64,000 nucleotides of DNA from FEB-12 sp964503315 (GTDB lineage Bacteria > Zixibacteria > MSB-5A5 > GN15 > FEB-12), in the NCBI GenBank assembly GCA_964503315.1, contig CAZCZL010000006.1, forward strand, positions 173,317-237,316. Direction: 5' to 3'. The notes beneath the pieces were generated by a model. That model saw only the letters and a program-made list of their open reading frames with translations, was not told the DNA's origin and searched no databases. Both the position numbers and the translations under genes were made by a program. Positions 7,905-16,483 of this stretch are shown here, one piece after another (position 1 is the stretch's first letter; each line of letters starts with the position of its first letter).

Positions 7905-9347
7905 TTAGAATGGCGTGTCGGAACCCTTAATAGGATCGACATCAGCCGGCAACTCCCTGTAGCCGGCCGCGAGATTCTCAAATCGCGCGAACTCTTTGAC
8001 AAAGGCCATGCGAGCAGTGCCGGTTGGGCCGTTACGCTGCTTGGCGACAATAACCTCTGCCGTGCCGAGCTTGTCGGCGTTTTTCGGGTCGCGACGTTCA
8101 TCATCGTTAAGATAATACTCGGGCCGATACACGAACATCACAACATCAGCATCCTGTTCGATCGCCCCGGACTCACGCAAGTCCGCCAACTGAGGGCGTT
8201 TGTCGCCGCCGCGGTGCTCTACCATACGGGAGAGCTGTGAACAGGCAATGACCGGTACTTGAAGTTCCTTCGCCAGCGCCTTCATACTGCGGGAGATGAC
8301 TGATATTTCCTGTTGACGATTCTCAGATCGCCCGGACGCGTGCATCATCTGGATATAGTCGACAATGATCAGCGATAAATGTGGAAACTGTGCTTTCAGG
8401 CGACGCGCCTTCGCGCGCATCTGGAGCGAGGTCAATGACGCGGAGTCGTCAATAAATATATCCATCTGCGACAGCGTATTGCCATGTTTGGTCAATTGCG
8501 CGTACTCAGAGTCGGACAGCTTGCGGGAGCGAAGTTTCTGCTGGCTGATCTTGGCCCGTCCGCACAGCATACGGAGCGCAAGCTGCTCCTTGGACATCTC
8601 GACCGAGAAGATCGCCACCCCCTTCTTGGTCTTCTCATTGGAAGCAATACTCTCGGCGATATTTACGGCCAGAGCGGATTTCCCCATAGACGGTCGGCCG
8701 GCTATAACCACGAAGTCACCGTTATGCAGCCCCTGGGTCAGCATATCCAGTTCGGCGTAGCCCGTCATGACGCCTTCCAGTGAGCCATCGCCCGACTGGA
8801 AACGCTCGATCTGCTCGAACGAATGGTGCACGAGCTGCTTGAGTGGCACAAACCCCTGGCGGAGGCGGCTCTCCGAGATACGAAAGATATTCGCTTCGGC
8901 CGCGTCCAGCAAATCCTCGACCGGATTCTCCGAAACGTACGCGGAACGAGAGATCTCATTCGATGTCTCGATCAGGCGACGCAAAAGTGACTTGTCCAAA
9001 ACGATCGTCGCGTACGCCAGCACATTCGCGGTAGAAGCTACTGACTCAGCCAACTCGACCAGATAAACACGCCCGCCTGCCTTCTCGAGCTGGTTGTCCT
9101 TCTGCATCATGTTGGCGACCGTGGTGATATCACACGGTTCGGAGCGGTTGTACAGCTCCAGCATGGATTTGTAGATGATCCGATGGCGCGGCGCATAGAA
9201 ATGTTCCTCGGAATCAATGACCCCGATCACTTGATGGATCGCTTCGTCATCCTTGAGGATCGAACCAAGCAGCGCCTGTTCAGCGTCGCCGGATTGCGGC
9301 GGCTGGAGATGTTGAACGTCTTTATCTGATTTGGCCTGAAATGCCAT
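7905..9347 (-). CDS. dnaB: Replicative DNA helicase DnaB
   Basis: Hexameric 5'-3' helicase at the replication fork. The 480-residue protein has the N-terminal primase-interacting domain beginning at about residue 18 (GDAEQALLGSIL) and a RecA-like C-terminal domain with Walker A GRPSMGKS (217-224), Walker B LIIVDYIQMM (about 325) and the SQLSR and RESGAIEQDADVV motifs. No intein is present, although DnaB is a common host. It follows udg by 19 nt. Confidence 0.97.
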   Translation of the reverse strand: MAFQAKSDKDVQHLQPPQSGDAEQALLGSILKDDEAIHQVIGVIDSEEHFYAPRHRIIYKSMLELYNRSEPCDITTVANMMQKDNQLEKAGGRVYLVELAESVASTANVLAYATIVLDKSLLRRLIETSNEISRSAYVSENPVEDLLDAAEANIFRISESRLRQGFVPLKQLVHHSFEQIERFQSGDGSLEGVMTGYAELDMLTQGLHNGDFVVIAGRPSMGKSALAVNIAESIASNEKTKKGVAIFSVEMSKEQLALRMLCGRAKISQQKLRSRKLSDSEYAQLTKHGNTLSQMDIFIDDSASLTSLQMRAKARRLKAQFPHLSLIIVDYIQMMHASGRSENRQQEISVISRSMKALAKELQVPVIACSQLSRMVEHRGGDKRPQLADLRESGAIEQDADVVMFVYRPEYYLNDDERRDPKNADKLGTAEVIVAKQRNGPTGTARMAFVKEFARFENLAAGYRELPADVDPIKGSDTPF

Positions 9348-9366
9348 GTCTATTCCGATTCACTTC

Positions 9367-10170
9367 CTACACTTGGTCGTATCTGGCTTTCAGCATTTTC
9401 ATGTCCTCCCATGTTTCCTTCTTGTATTCGGGGAAACGAAGGAGCGCGGCCGGGTGATAGGTCACCAGCATCGGTATCCCATGATAGTTAAGCCAGGATT
9501 TGCGCAATTTACTGAGTGGCGTAGTGGTCTGCAAGAGCGATTGTACCGCAATACGCCCCAGACAGCAGATCAGCTTTGGCTGAATAAGCCGAATCTGCTC
9601 ATGAAGATACGGAAGACACGCGGCGACCTCATCGGGCTGGGGGTCGCGGTTGTTCGGCGGCCGGCACTTGAGGATATTCGCGATATAAACTTCCTGTCGC
9701 GATAGCTGAATAGCCGCGAGGATCTTGTCCAATAACTTCCCCGCGGCCCCAACAAAAGGCTCCCCTTGTAGGTCCTCTTGCGCCCCAGGCGCCTCCCCAA
9801 TAAAGAGCAACTTCGCCCTGGGGTTGCCCACACCATACACGAACTTCGTGCGCGTTTTGCCGAGCGGGCATTTCAGGCAATTACAGATTTCGGCATTGTG
9901 CTGGTCGGTCGACCCAAAGGTCGCGTCACCGAGCGGGATAGTGATATCATCACGGACGACTGATTTGGCCATCCTGGCGGTTTCCTCCATAGCGAACAAC
10001 GTTGGTTCCGAGGGTGCGGTCGGACTCACCGCCTCGGCTGCCTGTGGCGAGATGTCGGCGGCCACTTTTCGCTCGACATGACTGAGCACAATTTCGTCAG
10101 TCCCCAGTTCAATCTGCGCTTTCAACGCACGACGGACCAGGTCGAGTATGTCCTGGGAATTGTCAGCCAC
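9367..10170 (-). CDS. Uracil-DNA glycosylase, family 4 type (4Fe-4S)
   Basis: Removes uracil from DNA. The 267-residue protein has a variable N-terminal extension of about 90 residues and then the UDG fold: motif GEAPGAQED (125-133), C-terminal motif YHPAALLR (His239), and four cysteines at about 98, 101, 169 and 185 placed as in iron-sulfur family 4 enzymes. Such extensions are common in this group. It overlaps coaBC by 8 bp, so the two are probably translationally coupled. Confidence 0.93.
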   Translation of the reverse strand: MADNSQDILDLVRRALKAQIELGTDEIVLSHVERKVAADISPQAAEAVSPTAPSEPTLFAMEETARMAKSVVRDDITIPLGDATFGSTDQHNAEICNCLKCPLGKTRTKFVYGVGNPRAKLLFIGEAPGAQEDLQGEPFVGAAGKLLDKILAAIQLSRQEVYIANILKCRPPNNRDPQPDEVAACLPYLHEQIRLIQPKLICCLGRIAVQSLLQTTTPLSKLRKSWLNYHGIPMLVTYHPAALLRFPEYKKETWEDMKMLKARYDQV

Positions 10171-11413
10171 GCGATCTGGATTTGGCGCCGGACGGGCGGC
10201 TGGACATAATGTGAGAGATTCGTTCGATCAGGCGAACGGCCACCTCTGATTTCGAAAGGAGCGGCCATGTCTCCGCGATCATGTCGGGGGCAAGCACCAT
10301 CACTTGATTGGTGTCATGGTCAAATCCGGCACCCTCGGATCGAGGATTGTTCACCAATATCAGGTCGAGCTGTTTTTCGATCAGCTTTTTTCGGCCATTT
10401 GCTTCCGCGTTCTCGGTCTCCAGCGCAAACCCGACCACAATCTGACCTTCTCTTCGCTTCCCCGCAACCTGCTTCAGGATATCAGTCGTTGGGGTGAGTG
10501 TCAGCTGGAGCGCGTCTTTTGTGCGCTTGATCTTCTGTTCGGCGGATACCTCAGGCATGAAATCCGAGGGTGCCGCGGCCATGATGAGGCAATCAGCCTC
10601 GGAGAACTCCTTCTTCACCGCTTCAGCCATCTGGGCAGTGGTTTCGACATTGATTGTACGAAGGCCAGTCGGATGAGTCAGTTGGGTTGGGCCAGAGATC
10701 AGCGTCACTTCAGCGCCAGCCTCACGAGCGGCTTCAGCGATCGCATATCCCATCTTGCCGGATGATCTATTCGAAATGAATCGGACCGGGTCGATGGCTT
10801 CACGACACGGACCAGCCGTTACCAGTATCTTCTTCCCCGCTAACTTGCCGGAACGTCGACGGGCCTCTGCTTCAAAGAACAGCTTCACCTGTTCGAATAT
10901 CTCCAGCGGCTCGAGCATTCGACCGATCCCGAACTGCTTTTCCGCCATCTCTCCCTCGGCCGGACCCACAAAGTGGTAGCCCAACTCCAGTAGAGATCTG
11001 ACATTTCGCTGCGTGATAGGATTATGCCACATCCCGGGATTCATCGCTGGCGCGATTATTACCGGCGCGGGAGAGGCACAGACGATAGTGGTCAGCAAAT
11101 CATCGGAGACACCGGATGCGGTCTTGCCGATGAAATTCGCCGTCGCTGGCGCTATTACCATCAAGTCCGCCCAGCGTGCCAATTCGATATGACGAGTCGC
11201 GATTTCATCCCGCTCGGCCCACATATCCGTGTAAACCGGATTGCGCGAAGTCGCCGCCAGTGTCATCGGGGTGACAAACTTGGTGGCGTTGGCCGTCATA
11301 ATGACGCGGACCTCGGCCCCCGCCTTTATGAGCGCGCGAACCAAATACGGCACCTTATAACAGGCAATGCCGCCGGTCATCCCGACGATTACTTTTTTGC
11401 CGGAAAGTGACAT
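10163..11413 (-). CDS. coaBC: Bifunctional phosphopantothenoylcysteine decarboxylase/synthetase
   Basis: Two coenzyme A steps: CoaB joins 4'-phosphopantothenate and cysteine, and CoaC decarboxylates the product. The 416-residue protein has the N-terminal flavin-dependent CoaC half (GMTGGIACYKVPYLVRAL, the active-site region around TANFIGKTASG, and the PAMNPGMWHNP substrate motif) and the C-terminal CoaB half from about residue 190 (ILVTAGPCREAIDPVRFISNRSSGKMG). Length and order are standard. It follows smg by 1 nt. Confidence 0.97.
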   Translation of the reverse strand: MSLSGKKVIVGMTGGIACYKVPYLVRALIKAGAEVRVIMTANATKFVTPMTLAATSRNPVYTDMWAERDEIATRHIELARWADLMVIAPATANFIGKTASGVSDDLLTTIVCASPAPVIIAPAMNPGMWHNPITQRNVRSLLELGYHFVGPAEGEMAEKQFGIGRMLEPLEIFEQVKLFFEAEARRRSGKLAGKKILVTAGPCREAIDPVRFISNRSSGKMGYAIAEAAREAGAEVTLISGPTQLTHPTGLRTINVETTAQMAEAVKKEFSEADCLIMAAAPSDFMPEVSAEQKIKRTKDALQLTLTPTTDILKQVAGKRREGQIVVGFALETENAEANGRKKLIEKQLDLILVNNPRSEGAGFDHDTNQVMVLAPDMIAETWPLLSKSEVAVRLIERISHIMSSRPSGAKSRSRG

Positions 11414-11414
11414 G

Positions 11415-11888
11415 TCAGTTGATCGTTAACGTCGGATCTATCTTCGGATCGAGTAGAGCCAGCGATTCCATCTCGCTGAACTCATTGAACAGAACCGCCG
11501 CGGTCACCAGTTTGACCTGCTCAAGGTCGACGCGCTGCGGCGACACCGAAAACGCCCGCTCCAGCACCGTCTCAAACTGCTCGTCATCGATAACCGACAG
11601 CGCGATCAGTTTCACCAGGAATCCGTACGCCTCGGGACTCAATTGCAGTCGTTCGTACTGAGTCAGGACACGGTTGGAGTGATGTTCTTCGGGGAACTGG
11701 GCAAAGAACGGTTCGTCGTTATGCTCAAATCGATCGATAACCCAGGAATAGGCGGATGATATCTCACTGTCGGAATACCCCATACTCTGGAGATCCGGCG
11801 TGAGGTCATCCATGCTTGGAAGTATCCCCTGGTGCTCCCGCATATGATCTATCAGATAAACGACTATTTCCAGAACTCGGTTACCCAT
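11415..11888 (-). CDS. smg: Smg-family protein (DUF494)
   Basis: A 157-residue protein matching the Smg/DUF494 family, which in proteobacteria lies near dprA and topA. Its molecular role is not established. The N terminus MGNRVLEIVVYLIDHM and the helical segment ending SSAYSWVIDRF are typical. It is the first gene of a long operon. A ribosome-binding site (GAAGGGAAG) precedes the ATG and a promoter lies about 30 bp upstream. Confidence 0.85.
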   Translation of the reverse strand: MGNRVLEIVVYLIDHMREHQGILPSMDDLTPDLQSMGYSDSEISSAYSWVIDRFEHNDEPFFAQFPEEHHSNRVLTQYERLQLSPEAYGFLVKLIALSVIDDEQFETVLERAFSVSPQRVDLEQVKLVTAAVLFNEFSEMESLALLDPKIDPTLTIN

Positions 11889-11918
11889 CTTCCCTTCTCG
11901 TCCACCCCCGACTCAGGT

Positions 11919-11947
11919 AAGATAGATGTCCGGCGCCAAGCGGTCAA
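11919..11947 (-). promoter_or_regulatory. Promoter of the smg-coaBC-udg-dnaB-mla-radA-tgt operon
   Basis: TTGACC (11942-11947) and TATCTT (11919-11924) on the minus strand are separated by 17 bp, giving a start near 11912 and a leader of about 24 nt. No comparable promoter is evident inside the operon, whose gene gaps range from 8-bp overlaps to 19 bp. Confidence 0.55.
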
Positions 11948-11986
11948 CCGAAGAGTATCGTGGACGAAGAGAATTGCTGGGCGGGA

Positions 11987-12619
11987 CTATTCCTTGGACG
12001 GCCAGTCAGGGAGCGAAATATCCGCTGCCGGTAAGTTGTTGTAGCCGGAGAAAATGCACTCGACCTCAATCGTTTCCGCCAGTTTGAGGAACAGCGCCTT
12101 CGGACGTGGAATATCGTACTCGTCTAAATTGATCTGGAATCGGGTATGAATTGATACCTTTTCACTCCCCTGCCCGGTCGTCGCGACCACTTCAATTGGC
12201 GCCGAAAGCTGACGTTTTACGCCGTGGATATAAAACCAGCCCTGAACTTCGCCACTATCCGTGACATTGGCTTTCAGCGGCTCAAGGCCTAACACTCCAG
12301 TCAACTCAAAATAGGCAAACGGGAATTTTTCGGTATGCAGATGCCGGTCACGCATATGACCATCGCGAGTGTCAATCCCGGTCTCAAGCGTTCGTAAGTC
12401 CACGCGCAGGACTCCCGAAACGTTTGAATTTGGATTGTCCGGATCGAACGAAAATGAGCCTTCGATCGCCGCGCTCTTCCCTTCAATGAACTCCAATTTG
12501 GCGGTAGACCGGAAAAAGACCGAGTCCTCCCCTGGCGCGGGATTCAACTGGAAGTCGGACGCAGTTATCCCCGTCGCCAAACCAAGGAGCAGAATAATTG
12601 CAAAAATGAACTTCTTCAT
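11987..12619 (-). CDS. YceI-family periplasmic protein
   Basis: The 210-residue product starts with a signal peptide (MKKFIFAIILLLGLATG, probable cleavage near ITAS|D) and continues as a YceI lipocalin-like domain: KLEFIEGKSAAIEGSF, the DMRDRHL-like stretch DGHMRDRHLHTEKFPFAYFE, and YIHGVKRQLSAPIEV. Family members bind polyisoprenoids or quinone-like lipids in a beta-barrel pocket; the ligand here is unknown. GGAGGT lies 5-6 nt before ATG 12619, which excludes the upstream in-frame start. It is the last gene of an operon with two predicted c-type cytochromes, which makes quinol or isoprenoid handling an attractive but unproven idea. Confidence 0.9.
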   Translation of the reverse strand: MKKFIFAIILLLGLATGITASDFQLNPAPGEDSVFFRSTAKLEFIEGKSAAIEGSFSFDPDNPNSNVSGVLRVDLRTLETGIDTRDGHMRDRHLHTEKFPFAYFELTGVLGLEPLKANVTDSGEVQGWFYIHGVKRQLSAPIEVVATTGQGSEKVSIHTRFQINLDEYDIPRPKALFLKLAETIEVECIFSGYNNLPAADISLPDWPSKE

Positions 12620-12632
12620 TGGGCACCTCCTG

Positions 12633-13688
12633 CTAATTGTCCGGCGCGCCGGCATTGATCCAGTCCCGGAGCTTATTCAGATCGGATATCGAGATATAGG
12701 GACCGCCTGGAGGCATTCGTGAACCAAATTGAGGCGACGTTGTGATCTTGAAATAGAGACTGCTGGTGGCGGCACTCCCCGGCACAATGGCCGCGCCATG
12801 GCTTCCAGAAGCATGAAATACCGCATGGTAAGTAGCAGAACCAAGGCCAAGCCCTCCCTCGGCCGAACTTCCGCCGTGACATCCGGAGATCGCGCATCTG
12901 GCCAACAATAACGGCTGGATATCACTTGCGAAACTGGGGGCGTCGTCATCCAGAATCGTACAGGTCGCCGTGCTGTCCAGACACATCCCGTTGGACAGAG
13001 CGGTCAGCCTGATGGTGAACTCCTCGGACGACTCAAAGAGAGCATCCTCGGTAGTGCCAATGGACAACACCGCCGAGAGTTGACCCGGAAGGATTGTATC
13101 ACGCCCGCTTGCCAGAATGAAATCAGCAGGTGCTGTTGCGGTCCCCGCCACCAGATTGAAGTCAAAGATAACCGGTAAGATGCCGGCTTTATTGAGCTCG
13201 ACCGTAACCTGAGCCGTCTCACCCTCGACAATAGATGTATCTCGTATGGAGACAAATGGCACCCCGTCATCGTCCAGTATGACACAGGTCGCCTCGCCCT
13301 CAGTAATCACTGCGTTTGTAGCGCTCAGGATCTTGATGGCGACTTCCTCAAGAGGTTCGATCTGGTCATCCTGCAGGAACTCAAGGCCGACATGAATGTG
13401 ATCCTCGGCGTGACCGACACCATCAGTCGCTTCGATAGTGACCGTGTCGGTTCGCGCCTCAAAATCCTGACCGGCAGTAGCCGTGAGCCCTTCAAAAGTA
13501 TAGATAATCGTGACCGGTCGCGGAGCCTCAAAGCTGAGCTCGATCTCGCATTCGGCGATATCACCTTCGTTGGTCGTATCGCTGTGGACCGTCATTTCCG
13601 GAATAGGTATCTCCGGCAGACTTCCAAAATCAGCACATCCCAATGCCAGGCTGACTATCACAATTGCGAGAATACATAACCGTCTCAT
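12633..13688 (-). CDS. Lipoprotein with two Calx-beta domains and a CX4CH cytochrome domain
   Basis: The 351-residue product has a lipoprotein signal ending SLALGC (lipid Cys18), two Calx-beta modules (about 30-140 and 145-248, each ending in VILDDD or TILDDD), and a C-terminal domain of about 100 residues like the single-haem c-type modules of Planctomycetes and Bacteroidetes. That domain starts FASDIQPLLLARC, carries Cys265, Cys270 and His271 (CAISGCH, a CX4CH spacing) and has Met325 in GSRMPPGGP as a possible sixth ligand. Haem attachment is therefore plausible but not certain. ATG 13688 is preferred over an in-frame GTG two codons upstream because GAGG is correctly spaced. It lies 9 nt after the haem-barrel gene. 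Confidence 0.85.
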   Translation of the reverse strand: MRRLCILAIVIVSLALGCADFGSLPEIPIPEMTVHSDTTNEGDIAECEIELSFEAPRPVTIIYTFEGLTATAGQDFEARTDTVTIEATDGVGHAEDHIHVGLEFLQDDQIEPLEEVAIKILSATNAVITEGEATCVILDDDGVPFVSIRDTSIVEGETAQVTVELNKAGILPVIFDFNLVAGTATAPADFILASGRDTILPGQLSAVLSIGTTEDALFESSEEFTIRLTALSNGMCLDSTATCTILDDDAPSFASDIQPLLLARCAISGCHGGSSAEGGLGLGSATYHAVFHASGSHGAAIVPGSAATSSLYFKITTSPQFGSRMPPGGPYISISDLNKLRDWINAGAPDN

Positions 13689-13697
13689 TTTCACACC

Positions 13698-14732
13698 TCA
13701 ATACCCGACATGGAACTGCACGAAGAACAGATCCTCGCCATCCAGAAAACCCCGAGTGTACTTCGTGTATGATGGACGGATCTGCACGAATGGCATTGGA
13801 TAAAAATCGATGGAGAAACGGAGATATTCGTCTACTCCAGTCTCCAGTCGCCGGTCAGGGTCGAAGAAATTGTACTCTCCGACCAAATAGAGCCCGTATT
13901 CGATCCGTCCCACAAGACTCGCGTACATAGCGATCTGATCATTCCCCTTCCCTACGACATCCATCTCACCCATTGCCGTAAACCGATCATATGCCAGCCC
14001 GCCGTACAATGATTTCGCGTGTGGAAAGAGTCCGAAATCATCCGGTCCGACCTCATCGGTGAACCGGTAAGAACTCCCTACCAGATAGCTGAACGCGCCC
14101 AGCGTCCCCGGTCGATAGAGATTGAAATTGACCACCTTTTGTTCATTCGGATTGAATGCCTCGGCGATCAGATTCGCTCCGGCCCATTCACCAGTCAAAG
14201 ACAGTCCATCCAAATAGACTTCGGAACCATTTCCTGTCATCTCCCTAACAAATGACTTGTGGTCTTCCACACGTAGTCCGAACGAAGGCGTGAAGGTCCC
14301 AAACTTGGCGGAGTACTTGTTATCACCAAACGTCAATAGCGCATAGTTCTCGGTGATGCCGTTTGCGCCAATGCGCATGTGATAGAACATGTTCCGCAGC
14401 GGCTCTACCGTGACAAACCCATCCGTCTGCATACGGAAGATCCGGCCATCATCCATCGCCAGATAGCGGGCATCGAATCCAAGAATCAGCAATTCTCCAA
14501 CCCGAGGTTTTCGGTACTGCGACGCCAGCCACTTCTTGGTGCTCGGCAACGTCAGTTCGTTGAAAGCCGTGGTGAAATTGCCGTACTCTGTTCGTGCCCC
14601 TCCTCCTGCAGGCGAAAAGTGGCAGTTCTTGCATGGCTCGGCATGCTCAATTGACAGTCGCGGATACGCCAGGAGCGAGGCTGCACAGATAAGAAGTAAA
14701 CCAATGACAGGTATGGCGATCTGACGATACAT
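13698..14732 (-). CDS. Predicted haem-c/outer-membrane beta-barrel fusion
   Basis: The 344-residue protein has a signal peptide (cleavage near SLLA|YPR), a short region with one CXXCH haem motif (Cys34, Cys37, His38: CKNCH) followed by GGGARTEYG, and then about 290 residues of alternating amphipathic strands ending in an aromatic terminus (FFVQFHVGY) like a BAM recognition signal. The layout resembles fused cytochrome-porins such as Cyc2, but the sequence is not obviously Cyc2 and I do not claim iron oxidation. It is the first gene of a three-gene operon with a CX4CH lipoprotein and a YceI protein. The ribosome-binding site is weak. Confidence 0.75.
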   Translation of the reverse strand: MYRQIAIPVIGLLLICAASLLAYPRLSIEHAEPCKNCHFSPAGGGARTEYGNFTTAFNELTLPSTKKWLASQYRKPRVGELLILGFDARYLAMDDGRIFRMQTDGFVTVEPLRNMFYHMRIGANGITENYALLTFGDNKYSAKFGTFTPSFGLRVEDHKSFVREMTGNGSEVYLDGLSLTGEWAGANLIAEAFNPNEQKVVNFNLYRPGTLGAFSYLVGSSYRFTDEVGPDDFGLFPHAKSLYGGLAYDRFTAMGEMDVVGKGNDQIAMYASLVGRIEYGLYLVGEYNFFDPDRRLETGVDEYLRFSIDFYPMPFVQIRPSYTKYTRGFLDGEDLFFVQFHVGY

Positions 14733-14828
14733 GGTTGCGCTTTCTTCAATCGGTCACACGCTAAGCGGGCCCAAAACCACGCCAACGCCCGGTACAGTAT
14801 GGCCTGGCCCGTCCTGTTACACAGAGAA

Positions 14829-14858
14829 ACCGCAGGCTGTCGTCGTACAGCCCGCGGT
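14829..14858 (-). terminator. Putative terminator after purH
   Basis: A 12-bp stem (one G-T wobble) with the 6-nt loop ACGACG lies about 40 nt beyond the purH stop. On the minus strand it is followed by TTTCTCT, a weak U-tract. It would separate the pur operon from the cytochrome operon. Confidence 0.55.
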
Positions 14859-14895
14859 CAGTTTTGCGGAGAATCTAATATATTGACCAAATCGG

Positions 14896-16476
14896 TCAAT
14901 GTTTGAAGTGGCGGATGCCGGTGAAGACCATGGCGATACCGAGTTTGTCGGCGGTAGCGATGACCTCCTCGTCCCCCTTTGATCCACCCGGCTGGATTAC
15001 GGCCGCCACCCCGGCTTGCGCGGCGACTTCCAGCCCGTCCGGCATCGGGAAGAACGCATCAGAAGCCAGAACTGCCCCTTTGGCCCTGTCACCGGCCCGC
15101 TTGACAGCCAGGAACGAAGAATCGACACGGGAGGTCTGCCCCATCCCTATACCGACTGTCGCCAGGTCCTTAGCAATTACTATAGCATTCGATTTGGTAT
15201 GCTTCACCACCCCCCACGCAAACAGCAACGATTGGAGTTGCGCTGGAGTAGGCGCGACTTTGGTTACGGTCTGCAGGGTCTTTGGGTCAAGTTTGTGGTC
15301 ATCGGCAGTCTGAGCCAGTAGGCCGCCCTGGATGAACCGATAATTGACCAGCCCCATTCTGCGTCCACGCGCTATCTCCGGGAGAGCAAGAAGTCGGCGT
15401 GTTTTCTTTTTCACCAGCAGTTCCAGCGCATCAGGCGCAAAACCCGGCGCCAGCATGCACTCGACAAACGGCGTCTCGTGCAGCAGCCTGGCGGTCTCCA
15501 TATCGACCATCTTGTTGAGCCCGATTATCGAGCCATACGCTGACAATGGATCAGATTCATATGCGCGGGCATAGGCCTCGGCTAAGGTTTTCCCCTGAGC
15601 CGCGCCACATGGATTGGTATGCTTCAGAATGCAGGCGAATGGCTCCGAGAACTCGAGCAGAAGGTCTAGACAAGCATCCAGATCGCTGTAGTTATTGTAT
15701 GACAGCTCTTTGCCTGCCAAGATTTCAGCATGGACCAACGTCGGCGCCGCGTAGGTCGGATCGGCAAAGAGCGAGGCTTCCTGGTGCGGATTCTCGCCAT
15801 ACCGAAGTGGCGACGCCTTGCGATACTCCATCTTCAACATGTCGGGGAAATGCTCGGCTCGTTTCTGAATCGGGGCGGTGCTGTCCAGCGCAAACCAATT
15901 GGCGACTGCTCGGTCATAGTCCGCGGTCAGCGCATAGGCGCGACCGGCGCACCGACGACGGAATTCAAAGGACGTGGTCCCGTCAAACTTCTTCATTTCT
16001 TCCAGCAGTTCAGCATAATCCGAAGGATCCGCTACCACCGTCACAGAGTCGTGGTTTTTCGCCGCCGCACGGATCATGGACGGTCCACCAATATCGATAT
16101 TCTCGATTATCTCTTCCTCCGTCGCGTCCGGCTTGGCCACCGTCTGCTTGAACGGATAGAGATTGACCACGACCAGATCGATCCCGCGATAATCCGCGGA
16201 CTGCATCTGCTCGACATCCTCGACCAGATGGCGGCGGTATAAAATCCCGGCATGGATCTTCGGATGGAGCGTTTTCACTCGTCCGCCCAATATCTCCGGG
16301 GAACCGGTGAAAGTAGAGACCGAGATCGCGTGGATCCCCGCGTCGCGCAGAGTCCTCAGTGTTCCCCCGGTCGACAGTATCTCCACTCCCATTTTGTCCA
16401 AAGCGAGTCCGAGATCGACAATACCGGCTTTATCAGAGACCGATATCAATGCCCGTTTGATCTTTATAGTATCCAT
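14896..16476 (-). CDS. purH: Bifunctional AICAR formyltransferase/IMP cyclohydrolase
   Basis: Catalyses the last two steps of de novo IMP synthesis. The 526-residue protein has an N-terminal IMP cyclohydrolase/MGS-like domain (ALISVSDKAGIVDLG, LSTGGTLRTLRDAGI, GRVKTLHPKIHAGILYRR) and the C-terminal AICAR transformylase domain from about residue 200 (LRYGENPHQEAS, LKHTNPCGAA, KHTKSNAIV, SDAFFPMPDG). Length and order are standard. It lies 7 nt after purC. Confidence 0.98.
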   Translation of the reverse strand: MDTIKIKRALISVSDKAGIVDLGLALDKMGVEILSTGGTLRTLRDAGIHAISVSTFTGSPEILGGRVKTLHPKIHAGILYRRHLVEDVEQMQSADYRGIDLVVVNLYPFKQTVAKPDATEEEIIENIDIGGPSMIRAAAKNHDSVTVVADPSDYAELLEEMKKFDGTTSFEFRRRCAGRAYALTADYDRAVANWFALDSTAPIQKRAEHFPDMLKMEYRKASPLRYGENPHQEASLFADPTYAAPTLVHAEILAGKELSYNNYSDLDACLDLLLEFSEPFACILKHTNPCGAAQGKTLAEAYARAYESDPLSAYGSIIGLNKMVDMETARLLHETPFVECMLAPGFAPDALELLVKKKTRRLLALPEIARGRRMGLVNYRFIQGGLLAQTADDHKLDPKTLQTVTKVAPTPAQLQSLLFAWGVVKHTKSNAIVIAKDLATVGIGMGQTSRVDSSFLAVKRAGDRAKGAVLASDAFFPMPDGLEVAAQAGVAAVIQPGGSKGDEEVIATADKLGIAMVFTGIRHFKH

Positions 16477-16483
16477 GGATTGC

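Noticed and set aside
7905..9347. Intein in dnaB
   Set aside because: The Walker A and following motifs are continuous and the gene has the normal length of 480 codons.
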